Part shown: piece after piece, positions 1 through 7,057 of the stretch
How the letters are laid out: each line of letters opens with the position of its first letter
Position numbering within the stretch: position 1 is the stretch's first letter
From: Arthrobacter globiformis
Lineage (GTDB): Bacteria; Actinomycetota; Actinomycetes; Actinomycetales; Micrococcaceae
Direction of reading: 5' to 3'
DNA: 64,000 nt
Assembly (NCBI RefSeq): GCF_030815865.1
Contig: NZ_JAUSXI010000001.1
Location: 3,534,001-3,598,000 of the forward strand
Program-made: the position numbers and the translations under genes
The notes under the pieces: generated by a model
What the model was told of the DNA's origin: nothing
The model's database searches: none
What the model saw: only the letters and a program-made list of their open reading frames with translations

Positions 1-345
1 GAGCGGCTCATAGAACTTGCCTCCGATGGAGGAGATGTTGATGATCCTGCCTCTCCCGGCAGTCCGCATGGAGGGCAGGACCAGCTGCGTCATCCGCGCC
101 ATGCCGAAGGCGTTCACGTCGAACTGCCGGCGCCCTTCGGCCAGCTCCATCTCCTCCAGCGCACCGAAGGAGCCGAAACCGGCGTTATTCACCAGGACAT
201 CGATCCGGCCCTGCTCCCGGAGTACCGTGATCAGCAGGCTTTGCATGGACCCGTCATCCGTGACATCCAGCGGCAGGACCCTTATCCCCTGCGCCTTGAG
301 CGGTTCCATCCTGTCCACCCGCCTGGCGCCGGCGTAGACAGCGAA
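1..345 (-). pseudogene. SDR-family oxidoreductase, 5'-truncated and running off the window edge
   Basis: Read on the minus strand, this stretch gives classical short-chain dehydrogenase sequence: FAVYAGARR, then LDVTDDGS, VLVNNAGFGSFG and IINISSIGG. These correspond to the middle of the Rossmann domain up to the catalytic serine region. The N-terminal TGxxxGIG nucleotide-binding loop and a start codon are missing. The similarity begins directly after the gnd terminator, and no in-frame ATG, GTG or TTG lies between the hairpin and the first conserved residue. The 3' part, including the YxxxK motif, lies outside the window. A deletion joining the gnd terminator to the middle of the SDR gene is the simplest reading; a mis-assembly is possible. 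Confidence 0.6.
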
Positions 346-356
346 CCGGATGCACG

Positions 357-398
357 AACGGCCGGCACCTCCCAGAGTATCCGGGAGGGCCGGCCGTT
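357..398 (-). terminator. Terminator hairpin downstream of gnd
   Basis: A 10-bp inner-to-outer stem (AACGGCCGGC with GCCGGCCGTT) continues into CCTCCC/GGGAGG around a short loop. It lies about 24 nt downstream of the gnd stop codon and reads as an intrinsic terminator without a strong U tract. Confidence 0.7.
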
Positions 399-421
399 CC
401 TGCGTTACACCGCGGGGGTGG

Positions 422-1859
422 CTAGTGGGTGTCCACTGCCTCGACCTCGGACTTGTCCTCGCCCCACAGCGTGTGGAACGTGCCCTCGGCGTCGACGCGG
501 CCGTAGGTGTGCGCACCGAAGAGGTCGCGCTGGCCCTGGATGACGGCGGCGGCGAGGCGCTTGCGGCGCAGGCCGTCGTAGTAGGCCAGCGAGGAGGAGA
601 AGACGGGCACCGGAATGCCGAGCTGCACGGCGGTGGCAACCACGCGGCGCCAGGCCGGGAGTGCTTCGGCGATGGCCTTGGTGAAGGCCGGTGCGAACAG
701 CAGGTTGGCCGGCTTCTGCTCCGCGGCGTAGGCCTTGGTGATTTCCTTGAGCAGCTCCGCACGGATGATGCAGCCGCCGCGCCACAGCGAGGCGATCTCG
801 TCCAGCTTGAGGTCCCAGCCGTACTCCTTGGCGGAGGAAGTCAGCATGTCCAGGCCCTGGGCGTAGGAGACCAGCTTGGAGGCGTACAGCGCCTGGCGGA
901 CGTCCTCGACGAAGTTTTCGGGGATTTCGACGGCGATTTCCTCGCCGGCCAGCAGCTCCTGGCCGAGTTTGCGCTGCTCCGCCTGGGAGGACAGGGCCCG
1001 GGCGGAAAACCGACTCGGCGATGCCTGAAACCGGGGAGCCCAGTTCGAGCGCGGAGATGACCGTCCAGCGGCCGGTGCCCTTCTGGCCCGCGGCGTCCAC
1101 GACGACGTCGACGAACGGCTTGCCGGTCTTGGCGTCCACGTGGCCGAGGACCTCGGCCGAGATTTCGATCAGGAAGGAGGCGAGCTCGCCCTTGTTCCAG
1201 TCGGCGAAGATCTTGGACTGTTCGGCGGGCTCAATACCGGCGCCGGAGCGCAGGAGGTCGAAGGCTTCGCCGATGACCTGCATGTCGGCGTATTCGATGC
1301 CGTTGTGCACCATCTTGACGAAGTGGCCGGCGCCGTCGGTGCCGATCCAGGCGCAGCACGGCTGGCCGTCAACCTTGGCGGAGATCTTCTCCAGCAGCGG
1401 GCCAAGGGCGTCGTAGGACTCCTTGGAGCCGCCGGGCATGATGGACGGGCCGTTGAGGGCGCCTTCCTCACCGCCGGAGACGCCGACGCCCACGAAGTGC
1501 AGGTCCTTCTCGGCCAGCGCGGCTTCCCGGCGGCGGGTGTCCTCGTAGTGCGAGTTGCCGGCGTCGATCACGATGTCGCCCGGTTCCAGCAGCGGAACGA
1601 GCTGGTCGATGACGGCGTCAACCGGCTTGCCGGCCTTGACCATGATGAGCACGCGGCGCGGCTTCTCCAGGGAGTCCACCAGCTCCTGCAGCGTTTCAGT
1701 GCGCACGAAGTCGCCGTCGGTGCCGTGCTTTTCGAGGAGGGCGTCGGTCTTCTCAACCGAGCGGTTGTGCAGGGCAACGGTGAAGCCGTTGCGGGCCAGG
1801 TTGCGGGCGAGGTTGGCGCCCATCACCGCGAGGCCGGTGACACCGATGTGTGCTGACAT
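422..1859 (-). pseudogene. gnd: 6-phosphogluconate dehydrogenase, decarboxylating, with one internal frameshift
   Basis: This is the oxidative pentose phosphate enzyme converting 6-phosphogluconate to ribulose 5-phosphate with CO2 release. The N-terminal Rossmann motif (GLAVMGANLARN) sits near residues 8-19. The substrate-binding stretch (VSGGEEGALNGPSIMPGG, KMVHNGIEYADMQ) follows. The C-terminal all-helical domain (FSSSLAYYDGLR) is present but in another frame. One extra G in the GG at 1004-1005 breaks the frame near codon 285, at ESVFARALSS. Removing it gives about 478 aa, a normal family length. The ATG at 1859 has a GGAG box 6-7 nt upstream; the longer start at 1922 only adds unconserved sequence. 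A GntR regulator is divergent. A sequencing error is more likely than real loss. Confidence 0.88.
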
Positions 1860-1942
1860 CAAAAACTCCAATTCAGTGTGTGCAACATGTGTGCGTTGCG
1901 TCCCGTCTCTGCTGCGGAACACGCTTTAGAAAAGTAGGCTGT

Positions 1943-1961
1943 GAATAAAGCATATATATTC
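1943..1961. promoter_or_regulatory. Candidate operator between gnd and the GntR regulator
   Basis: An inverted repeat GAATA-n9-TATTC lies in an unusually AT-rich patch of the divergent gnd/GntR intergenic region. Its position, about 85 nt upstream of gnd and 140 nt upstream of the regulator gene, fits an autoregulated GntR operator. The assignment is inference only. Confidence 0.3.
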
Positions 1962-2101
1962 GAGGGCGGGGGCGAAAGCGGGTGACCACTCCTTGGACGC
2001 CAGCTGCGCCATGAAGAGTCTACGACGTGCCTCTCCGGCGGCGTCCAGACTCCCCAGGCTGCGGGGGAACAAAGCCTCCCGGCCCGATTATGCTTACCAC
2101 T

Positions 2102-2842
2102 ATGTCAACCAGCCTCCATCACCGTGCCGTCGAGCACCTGGGTACCAGAATCGTCGACGGCAGCCTCCCGCCAGGGCATGTGATGCTGGCGGAGCAGTTG
2201 GAGGACGAACTGCAGGTATCCCGGTCTGTGATCCGGGAAGCCGTCCGCGTGCTGCAGTCGCTTGGCCTGGTGGAGACCACCAAACGCGTGGGCATCAAAG
2301 TCCTGCCGGCGCACCGCTGGAACCCGTTCGATCCCCTCGTGATCCGCTGGCGCCTCGCCGGGGAAGGGCGGGGGGCCCAGCTGCGGTCCCTCGCGGAACT
2401 GCGCTCCGCCGTCGAGCCCGTGGCCGCCGAACTGGCTGCGGTCAACGCACCGCAGGAGCTGCGGCAGGAACTGCTCGACGTGGCCCTGGCCATGCGCGAC
2501 GCCGGCCAGGCCGGCGACGTGCCGCGCTTCCTGGAACTGGACATCCAGTTCCACTCCCTGCTGCTCAGCGGCTCCGGCAACGAGATGTTTGCCAACCTCG
2601 TGGGCCAGGTGGCCGAAACCCTGACCGGCCGCACGGTGCACGGCCTCATGCCCGACCGGCCCCGGGACCTCACCCTGCAGTGGCACCTCGATGTGGCCGA
2701 AGCCATCTTTGAGGGCCATGCAGCGGAGGCCCGCGAGGCGTCGAGCCGGATCATGCGCCGCACCATTTCGGAAATGGAGCCCGTATGGGTGGAGCAGCCG
2801 AGGGTTTTCGTTCCGCTGCAGCGGCGGACGCTGTCCGCCTAG
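2102..2842 (+). CDS. GntR-family transcriptional regulator (FadR subfamily, FCD domain)
   Basis: The 246-aa protein has an N-terminal winged helix (residues about 5-75, with LEDELQVSRSVIREAVRVLQSLGLVET typical of GntR). An FCD ligand-binding domain (about 90-225) follows, with the expected metal-ligand pattern: D and H in ELDIQFHSLLL, H in WHLDVAEAI. FadR-type regulators often sense sugar acids. It is transcribed divergently from gnd, so control of gnd by gluconate or 6-phosphogluconate is a reasonable inference. The ATG at 2102 was chosen because the conserved N terminus HHRAVEHLGTRIVDG begins right after it. Confidence 0.85.
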   Translation: MSTSLHHRAVEHLGTRIVDGSLPPGHVMLAEQLEDELQVSRSVIREAVRVLQSLGLVETTKRVGIKVLPAHRWNPFDPLVIRWRLAGEGRGAQLRSLAELRSAVEPVAAELAAVNAPQELRQELLDVALAMRDAGQAGDVPRFLELDIQFHSLLLSGSGNEMFANLVGQVAETLTGRTVHGLMPDRPRDLTLQWHLDVAEAIFEGHAAEAREASSRIMRRTISEMEPVWVEQPRVFVPLQRRTLSA

Positions 2843-2910
2843 CCCACTTGGCTGGCGCTGGCCGCCGCTGGCCCGGATTTAGCTGTGCCTCTGTTTAGCT
2901 GTGGCTCTGT

Positions 2911-3981
2911 CTAGCCGGCGAAGTTGAGGAGGACTTTGCCGGATTGGGCGGAGTTGCGGGCGGTCTCGAAGGCTTCGAGGGCGTCGGTGACGGGGTAGTC
3001 GTGGGTGATGACCGGGTCAATCTTGAGGGTGCCGTCGGCGAGGGCGGTGATGACCTCGTCGATTTCGTCGTTGAACCGGAACGAGCCGCGCAGGTCCAGT
3101 TCGCGGGTGATGGCCAGGGAGATCAGGACCGGCTGCGGGCCGGTGGGCAGCAGCCCGACCAGGACCACGGTCCCGCCCCGGGCAGCGCCCTGGATCGCGG
3201 AGGCCAGCCCGTGGTGGTTCCCGGAGGACTCGATCACGACGTCGGCCTGCACCGTGGCGATCGCGTCACCGTCGGCGGCGTTGAGGACCTCGTCCGCGCC
3301 CACCTGTGTGGCGATCTCCAAAGGTTTGGCGTGCATGTCCACCGCCACGATCCGGGCAGCGCCGGCACGTTTGAGGACCGCCACCGCCAAAGCCCCGATC
3401 GGGCCGGACCCGATCACGAGCGCAGTCCTGCCGGCCACGTCCCCGGCCCTTGCCACCGCGTGCCACGCCACGGACGCCGGTTCGATCAAAGCGGCGGTGC
3501 GCAGGTCCAGATCCTCGGGCAGGGCCCGGAGCATCCGGACCGGCAGGGTCACGTACCGGCTGAACGCCCCGTCCGTGTGCGGATACCTCGCCGCGGAACC
3601 CAGGTACGTGCACCCCGGCGACAGGTTCGGCCTCTCCGCCGGGTACCTGGGCGCGTCCGGGCCCGTGCCGGCTCCGGGGGTGGCCGGGTGCACCGCGACC
3701 GGGGTCCCGGCGGCCGGTCCGGTCCCGTCCGCGGCGGCCTTGACGACGCGCCCGGAAATCTCATGGCCCAGCACCAGCGGCGCCTTCAGGATCGACTCGC
3801 CCGCCGCGCCGTGCAGCCAGTAATGCAGGTCCGACCCGCAAATCCCCCCGAACAGGACCTCCACGACCGCCTCATCCGGCGCCGGGGCCTTCAGCGGGAC
3901 CTCATCGATCCGCAGGTCCCCCTTCGCGTGCGCGACCACCGCCGGACCGGAGACCGGCAGGATTTCTGTTGTGTGTGTCAT
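2911..3981 (-). CDS. idnD: L-idonate 5-dehydrogenase-like zinc alcohol dehydrogenase
   Basis: The 356-aa medium-chain dehydrogenase has catalytic-zinc residues C48 in GGICGSDLH and GHE at 72-74, and the NAD(P)-binding glycine motif VIGSGPIGALA near residue 188. GGICGSDLHYW matches the idonate/sorbitol dehydrogenase branch. The lobe that usually carries four structural-zinc cysteines (about residues 98-124) keeps only one (C124), so the structural zinc site is probably absent. The start overlaps the stop of the upstream idnO-like gene by one base (TGATG), indicating translational coupling. Predicted reaction: L-idonate to 5-keto-D-gluconate. The exact polyol substrate is uncertain. Confidence 0.8.
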   Translation of the reverse strand: MTHTTEILPVSGPAVVAHAKGDLRIDEVPLKAPAPDEAVVEVLFGGICGSDLHYWLHGAAGESILKAPLVLGHEISGRVVKAAADGTGPAAGTPVAVHPATPGAGTGPDAPRYPAERPNLSPGCTYLGSAARYPHTDGAFSRYVTLPVRMLRALPEDLDLRTAALIEPASVAWHAVARAGDVAGRTALVIGSGPIGALAVAVLKRAGAARIVAVDMHAKPLEIATQVGADEVLNAADGDAIATVQADVVIESSGNHHGLASAIQGAARGGTVVLVGLLPTGPQPVLISLAITRELDLRGSFRFNDEIDEVITALADGTLKIDPVITHDYPVTDALEAFETARNSAQSGKVLLNFAG

Positions 3982-4751
3982 CAGACCACCACCGTCATTC
4001 CGCCGTCGATAAAGATCGTCTGCCCGTTCACAAAATCAGACCCGCTGGAGGCCAGCCACACCGCCGGCCCGGCCAAATCCTGCACCGTGCCCCACCGGGC
4101 CGCCGGGGTCCGGCCCAGGATCCAGGCATTGAACTGCTCATCATCCACCAGGTTCTGCGTCATCTCGGTATGGATGTATCCCGGCGCGATCCCGTTGATC
4201 TGCAGACCCGATCCCGCCCACTCCGCGGTCATCGCCCGGGTCAGGTTCCGCAAACCGCCCTTCGCCGCCACGTACGGGGCGATCGTGGGCCGGGCCAGGT
4301 CCGTCTGCACCGAACAGATGTTGATGATCTTCCCGTGACCGCGCGGAATCATGTGCCGGGCCGCCTCCCTCCCGACCAGGAACGCGCTGGTCAAATCCGT
4401 GGAGATCACCCGCTCCCAGTCCTTCACGTCCAGCTCCAGCATCGGCACCCGGTGCTGGATCCCGGCATTGTTCACCAGGACCTCCAGCGGGCCCACGTGC
4501 TCCTCGACCCACGCCACACCCGCCGCGGCCGCAGCCTCGTCCGTGACATCAAACGCCACACTGTGCACCCGGCCCGGCGCGTACTCCGCGGCCATCACCG
4601 CCTCCGCCGCCTTCAACCTCTCCGGATTCACCCCGTTCAACACCACCGCGGCGCCGGCATCGGCCAAAGCCCGCGCCAACGCGTTACCGATCCCCCGGCT
4701 CGAACCAGTCACCAGCGCAACCCGCCCAGTCAAATCAAAAAGTGAAGTCAT
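3981..4751 (-). CDS. idnO: Gluconate 5-dehydrogenase-like SDR
   Basis: The 256-aa classical short-chain dehydrogenase shows TGSSRGIG at 15-22, NNAG at 94-97, the catalytic serine in ICSVQ near 147, and Y160-x3-K164. NICSVQTDLARPTIAPYVAAKGG and the C-terminal GQTIFIDGGMT are characteristic of 5-ketogluconate reductases. Together with IdnD it would interconvert L-idonate, 5-ketogluconate and D-gluconate. Its ATG overlaps the stop of the upstream dehydrogenase by four bases (ATGA), and its stop overlaps the idnD start. It is therefore the middle gene of a tightly coupled three-gene operon. No gluconate kinase is present in the window. Confidence 0.83.
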   Translation of the reverse strand: MTSLFDLTGRVALVTGSSRGIGNALARALADAGAAVVLNGVNPERLKAAEAVMAAEYAPGRVHSVAFDVTDEAAAAAGVAWVEEHVGPLEVLVNNAGIQHRVPMLELDVKDWERVISTDLTSAFLVGREAARHMIPRGHGKIINICSVQTDLARPTIAPYVAAKGGLRNLTRAMTAEWAGSGLQINGIAPGYIHTEMTQNLVDDEQFNAWILGRTPAARWGTVQDLAGPAVWLASSGSDFVNGQTIFIDGGMTVVV

Positions 4752-5677
4752 GAAGAGGTCCCTTCTGCGGCGCTCACGGCGCCCGTCCTGCTGAGATTTG
4801 AAATGGCTTGCCGCACCACGGCCAGGTCCTGGTCCCCCAGTCCCTGCCGCTTCAGTTCGGCATAAAGTTCGACGCCGGCCCGTGCCATCGGGACGGCGGT
4901 CCCGGTGGCGTCGGCCGACTCTACGACGAAGGACAGGTCCTTGTGCATGAACTTCGCCGGGCCAGTGGGGGTGTAGTCCTTGCGGGCGATCCGCGGGCCC
5001 ACCTGGTCCAGGACGCGGCTTCCGGCGAGACCGCCGGACAGAACCTCGTAGAGGGCCACGACATCGACGCCCGAGCGTTCGGCGAGCTCGGCCGCTTCGG
5101 CGAGTGCCGCCGTCGTCGTTCCGACCACCAGCTGATTGCACGCCTTTGCCAGCGATCCGGCACCGAGCGGACCAAGGAGCCGCACGGTGGTGCCCATGGC
5201 CTCGAAGAGCGGAAGCAGCCGGCGGAAGTCGGCGTCGTGGTCCGCGCCGGCCATGATGGCCAGCGTGCCATCGATCGCTCCCCCCGTCCCGCCGCTGACC
5301 GGTGCGTCCACCACAACGGCATGGCCTGAACTGGCCTCCAGGACCCTCTGCCCGAAAGCCTTGACCGCGGTGGGGGAAACGCTGCTCATGACCACCACGG
5401 CGCTGCCGGCCGCCGGCGGCGATGACTGCCAGCTCGCGAGGAGTCCGGATGCCGCGTCCTCAATGTAGGCAAGGTCCGGCAGCATGAAGACGATCACCGG
5501 CTCGTCCCTGAGCTGGTCCACGGTGTCTGCAGCGGATCCGCCCAGCTGACGGAAATCCTGCACCGCCCCAGGCGACCGGTTCCACGCCGTAACCGCCCAG
5601 CCCTTCCTTACCAGGTTCGCGGCCATCGGCGCCCCCATCAGGCCCAGGCCCACGAAGCCTGCTCTCGGCATATTCAT
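4748..5677 (-). CDS. NAD(P)-dependent oxidoreductase, 3-hydroxyisobutyrate / tartronate-semialdehyde reductase family
   Basis: The 309-aa beta-hydroxyacid dehydrogenase has the N-terminal GFVGLGLMGAPMAANL dinucleotide motif. The substrate motif DAPVSGGTGGAIDGTLAIMAGG-type follows near residues 125-145, and the catalytic lysine lies in GSLAKACNQ. Families with this architecture include HIBADH, GarR/GlxR and GLYR, and the substrate cannot be fixed from sequence alone. It is the first gene of the operon with idnO and idnD, on the promoter divergent from the D-2-hydroxyacid dehydrogenase gene. A GAGGA box precedes the ATG at 5677; a second in-frame ATG lies two codons later. Confidence 0.82.
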   Translation of the reverse strand: MNMPRAGFVGLGLMGAPMAANLVRKGWAVTAWNRSPGAVQDFRQLGGSAADTVDQLRDEPVIVFMLPDLAYIEDAASGLLASWQSSPPAAGSAVVVMSSVSPTAVKAFGQRVLEASSGHAVVVDAPVSGGTGGAIDGTLAIMAGADHDADFRRLLPLFEAMGTTVRLLGPLGAGSLAKACNQLVVGTTTAALAEAAELAERSGVDVVALYEVLSGGLAGSRVLDQVGPRIARKDYTPTGPAKFMHKDLSFVVESADATGTAVPMARAGVELYAELKRQGLGDQDLAVVRQAISNLSRTGAVSAAEGTSS

Positions 5678-5730
5678 CTGCAGCGGATCCTCACTTCGTT
5701 GTGGTCAATCTGTGGTTAGTCTTAGAAATC

Positions 5731-5768
5731 TGTTCAGTATCCTAGCCCCTATTCAGTATGATGAACAG
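5731..5768. promoter_or_regulatory. Predicted IclR operator A (divergent promoter)
   Basis: Two copies of TTCAGTAT begin at 5733 and 5752, exactly 19 bp apart, followed by TGAACA at 5762. The same 19-bp-spaced half-sites occur upstream of the MFS gene and of iclR. The site covers the short intergenic region between the idn-type operon and the D-2-hydroxyacid dehydrogenase gene. Confidence 0.6.
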
Positions 5769-5769
5769 C

Positions 5770-6822
5770 ATGACGACTGAAACCACCGTCGCGATCGCCG
5801 TCCCGCTCGAAGCCGAGTTCGTGGAACGCATCCGCGCCGTAGATCCCTCCGTGACCGTTCTCTACGAGCCCGACCTGCTGCCGCCCGAACGGTTCCCGGC
5901 AGACCATGCGGGCGACCCTGACTTCAAGCGCACGCCTGAACAGGAGGAGCGCTACTGGGAGATGCTGGGCAGGGCCGACGTACTGTACGGCTTCCCGAAC
6001 GAAAACCCCGCCGGCCTGGCGCGGATCGCCAGGGAAAACCCGCGCCTGCAGTGGATCCATGCCATGGCGGCAGGTGCCGGCGGGGCGGTCAAAGCCTCCG
6101 GCCTCGACGCCGAAACCCTGAACAAGTTCAAGGTGACCACGTCAGCAGGCGTGCATGCCCTGCCCCTCGCGGAGTTTGCGGCGCTAGGCATCCTCAACGG
6201 CTTCAAGCGGACCGCGGAGCTCGCCCAGGACCAGGCCGCCAAATCGTGGCCAGAGCTGCGGATACCCACCAGGCTGGTCAACGGCTCCTCGCTGGTGGTC
6301 ACGGGGCTCGGGGAGATCGGGCTGGAGACCGCCCGCATCGCCCGTGCACTCGGCATGAAGGTTAGTGGCACCAAACGTTCTGTGGAGCCCATCGACGGCA
6401 TTGAGGAAGTGGCCGACAACAGCGGACTGGCCGGGCTGCTCGCCTCGGCCGACGCCGTAGTGAACACCCTCCCGGGCACGCCGTACACGGAGAGGCTATT
6501 CAACCGCGAGGTCTTCGCGGCCATGAAGCCCGGCACGGTGTTTGTGAATGTTGGCCGCGGAACGGTGGTGGACGAGGATGCGCTGCTCGAGGCGCTGGAG
6601 AACGGACAGGTGGCCTACGCCTGCCTCGACGTGTTCGCCGTCGAGCCGCTGCCGCAGGACAGCCCGCTCTGGAATCACCCGCGCGTCATGGTGTCGCCGC
6701 ACACCTCGGCCCTCAGCGCAGCCGAGAACCGCCTGATCGCCGAGCGCTTCTGCAGCAACCTCAGGACATTCCTCGACGGCGGTGAGCTGCCCCACCTCGT
6801 GGATACGGTCCACTTCTACTAA
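5770..6822 (+). CDS. D-2-hydroxyacid dehydrogenase (NAD-binding)
   Basis: The approximately 350-aa protein has the C-terminal catalytic set of the family: the arginine in NVGRGTVVDEDAL, the glutamate in VFAVEPLPQ and the histidine in VSPHTSA. The nucleotide motif VTGLGEIGLETARIARALG is present. Such enzymes reduce glyoxylate, hydroxypyruvate or 2-keto-sugar acids, so a 2-ketogluconate or related 2-oxo acid substrate would fit the neighbouring genes. Three in-frame ATGs (5758, 5761, 5770) are available. None has a clear Shine-Dalgarno sequence, and the first two lie inside the predicted operator. I chose 5770 because TTETTVAIAVPLEAEF looks like the natural N terminus. A hairpin follows the stop. 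Confidence 0.85.
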   Translation: MTTETTVAIAVPLEAEFVERIRAVDPSVTVLYEPDLLPPERFPADHAGDPDFKRTPEQEERYWEMLGRADVLYGFPNENPAGLARIARENPRLQWIHAMAAGAGGAVKASGLDAETLNKFKVTTSAGVHALPLAEFAALGILNGFKRTAELAQDQAAKSWPELRIPTRLVNGSSLVVTGLGEIGLETARIARALGMKVSGTKRSVEPIDGIEEVADNSGLAGLLASADAVVNTLPGTPYTERLFNREVFAAMKPGTVFVNVGRGTVVDEDALLEALENGQVAYACLDVFAVEPLPQDSPLWNHPRVMVSPHTSALSAAENRLIAERFCSNLRTFLDGGELPHLVDTVHFY

Positions 6823-6873
6823 AGCGCCCGTTCCACTAAAGCGCCTGCGCAGGACACCCCTGCGGAGGAAACA

Positions 6874-6912
6874 CCGGAGAGCCGGGCAGCCAAAGGTTGC
6901 CCGGCTCTCCGG
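6874..6912 (+). terminator. Intrinsic terminator after the D-2-hydroxyacid dehydrogenase gene
   Basis: A perfect 15-bp stem (6874-6888 with 6898-6912) encloses a 9-nt loop, about 50 nt past the stop codon. No U tract is obvious, as is common in high-GC actinobacteria. Confidence 0.75.
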
Positions 6913-6928
6913 CTGCGCCCTCCCCCAA

Positions 6929-7020
6929 GCGCGAACGTACACATGCGGCCCCCCGCTCATGCGCGAACGTACACTTGCGGCCCGCCCCGTCGGGGATGGG
7001 CCGCAAGTGTACGTTCGCGC
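6929..7020. repeat. REP-like element: three copies of a 22-bp unit, two forming a perfect inverted repeat
   Basis: The unit starting GCGCGAACGTACAC occurs at 6929-6950 (one mismatch), at 6961-6982, and in perfect inverted form at 6999-7020. The last two form a 22-bp stem with a 16-nt GC-rich loop. The element lies between convergent genes and is not needed as a terminator, because a separate hairpin precedes it. Confidence 0.75.
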
Positions 7021-7046
7021 TGTGTGCTCTACGCTGTGTGCTCTAC
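7019..7046. repeat. Tandem 14-bp duplication
   Basis: GCTGTGTGCTCTAC occurs twice back to back (7019-7032 and 7033-7046), just beyond the stop of the MFS transporter gene and abutting the inverted repeat. Confidence 0.8.
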
Positions 7047-7057
7047 CTGCATGGCTT

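Noticed and set aside
1860..1922. In-frame upstream start for gnd
   Set aside because: The additional 21 residues are not conserved, and the ATG at 1859 has a GGAG box.
2880..2911. Imperfect 16-bp direct repeat AGCTGTGCCTCTGTTT between GntR and idnD
   Set aside because: Two copies with two mismatches in a convergent gap are too short and simple to interpret.
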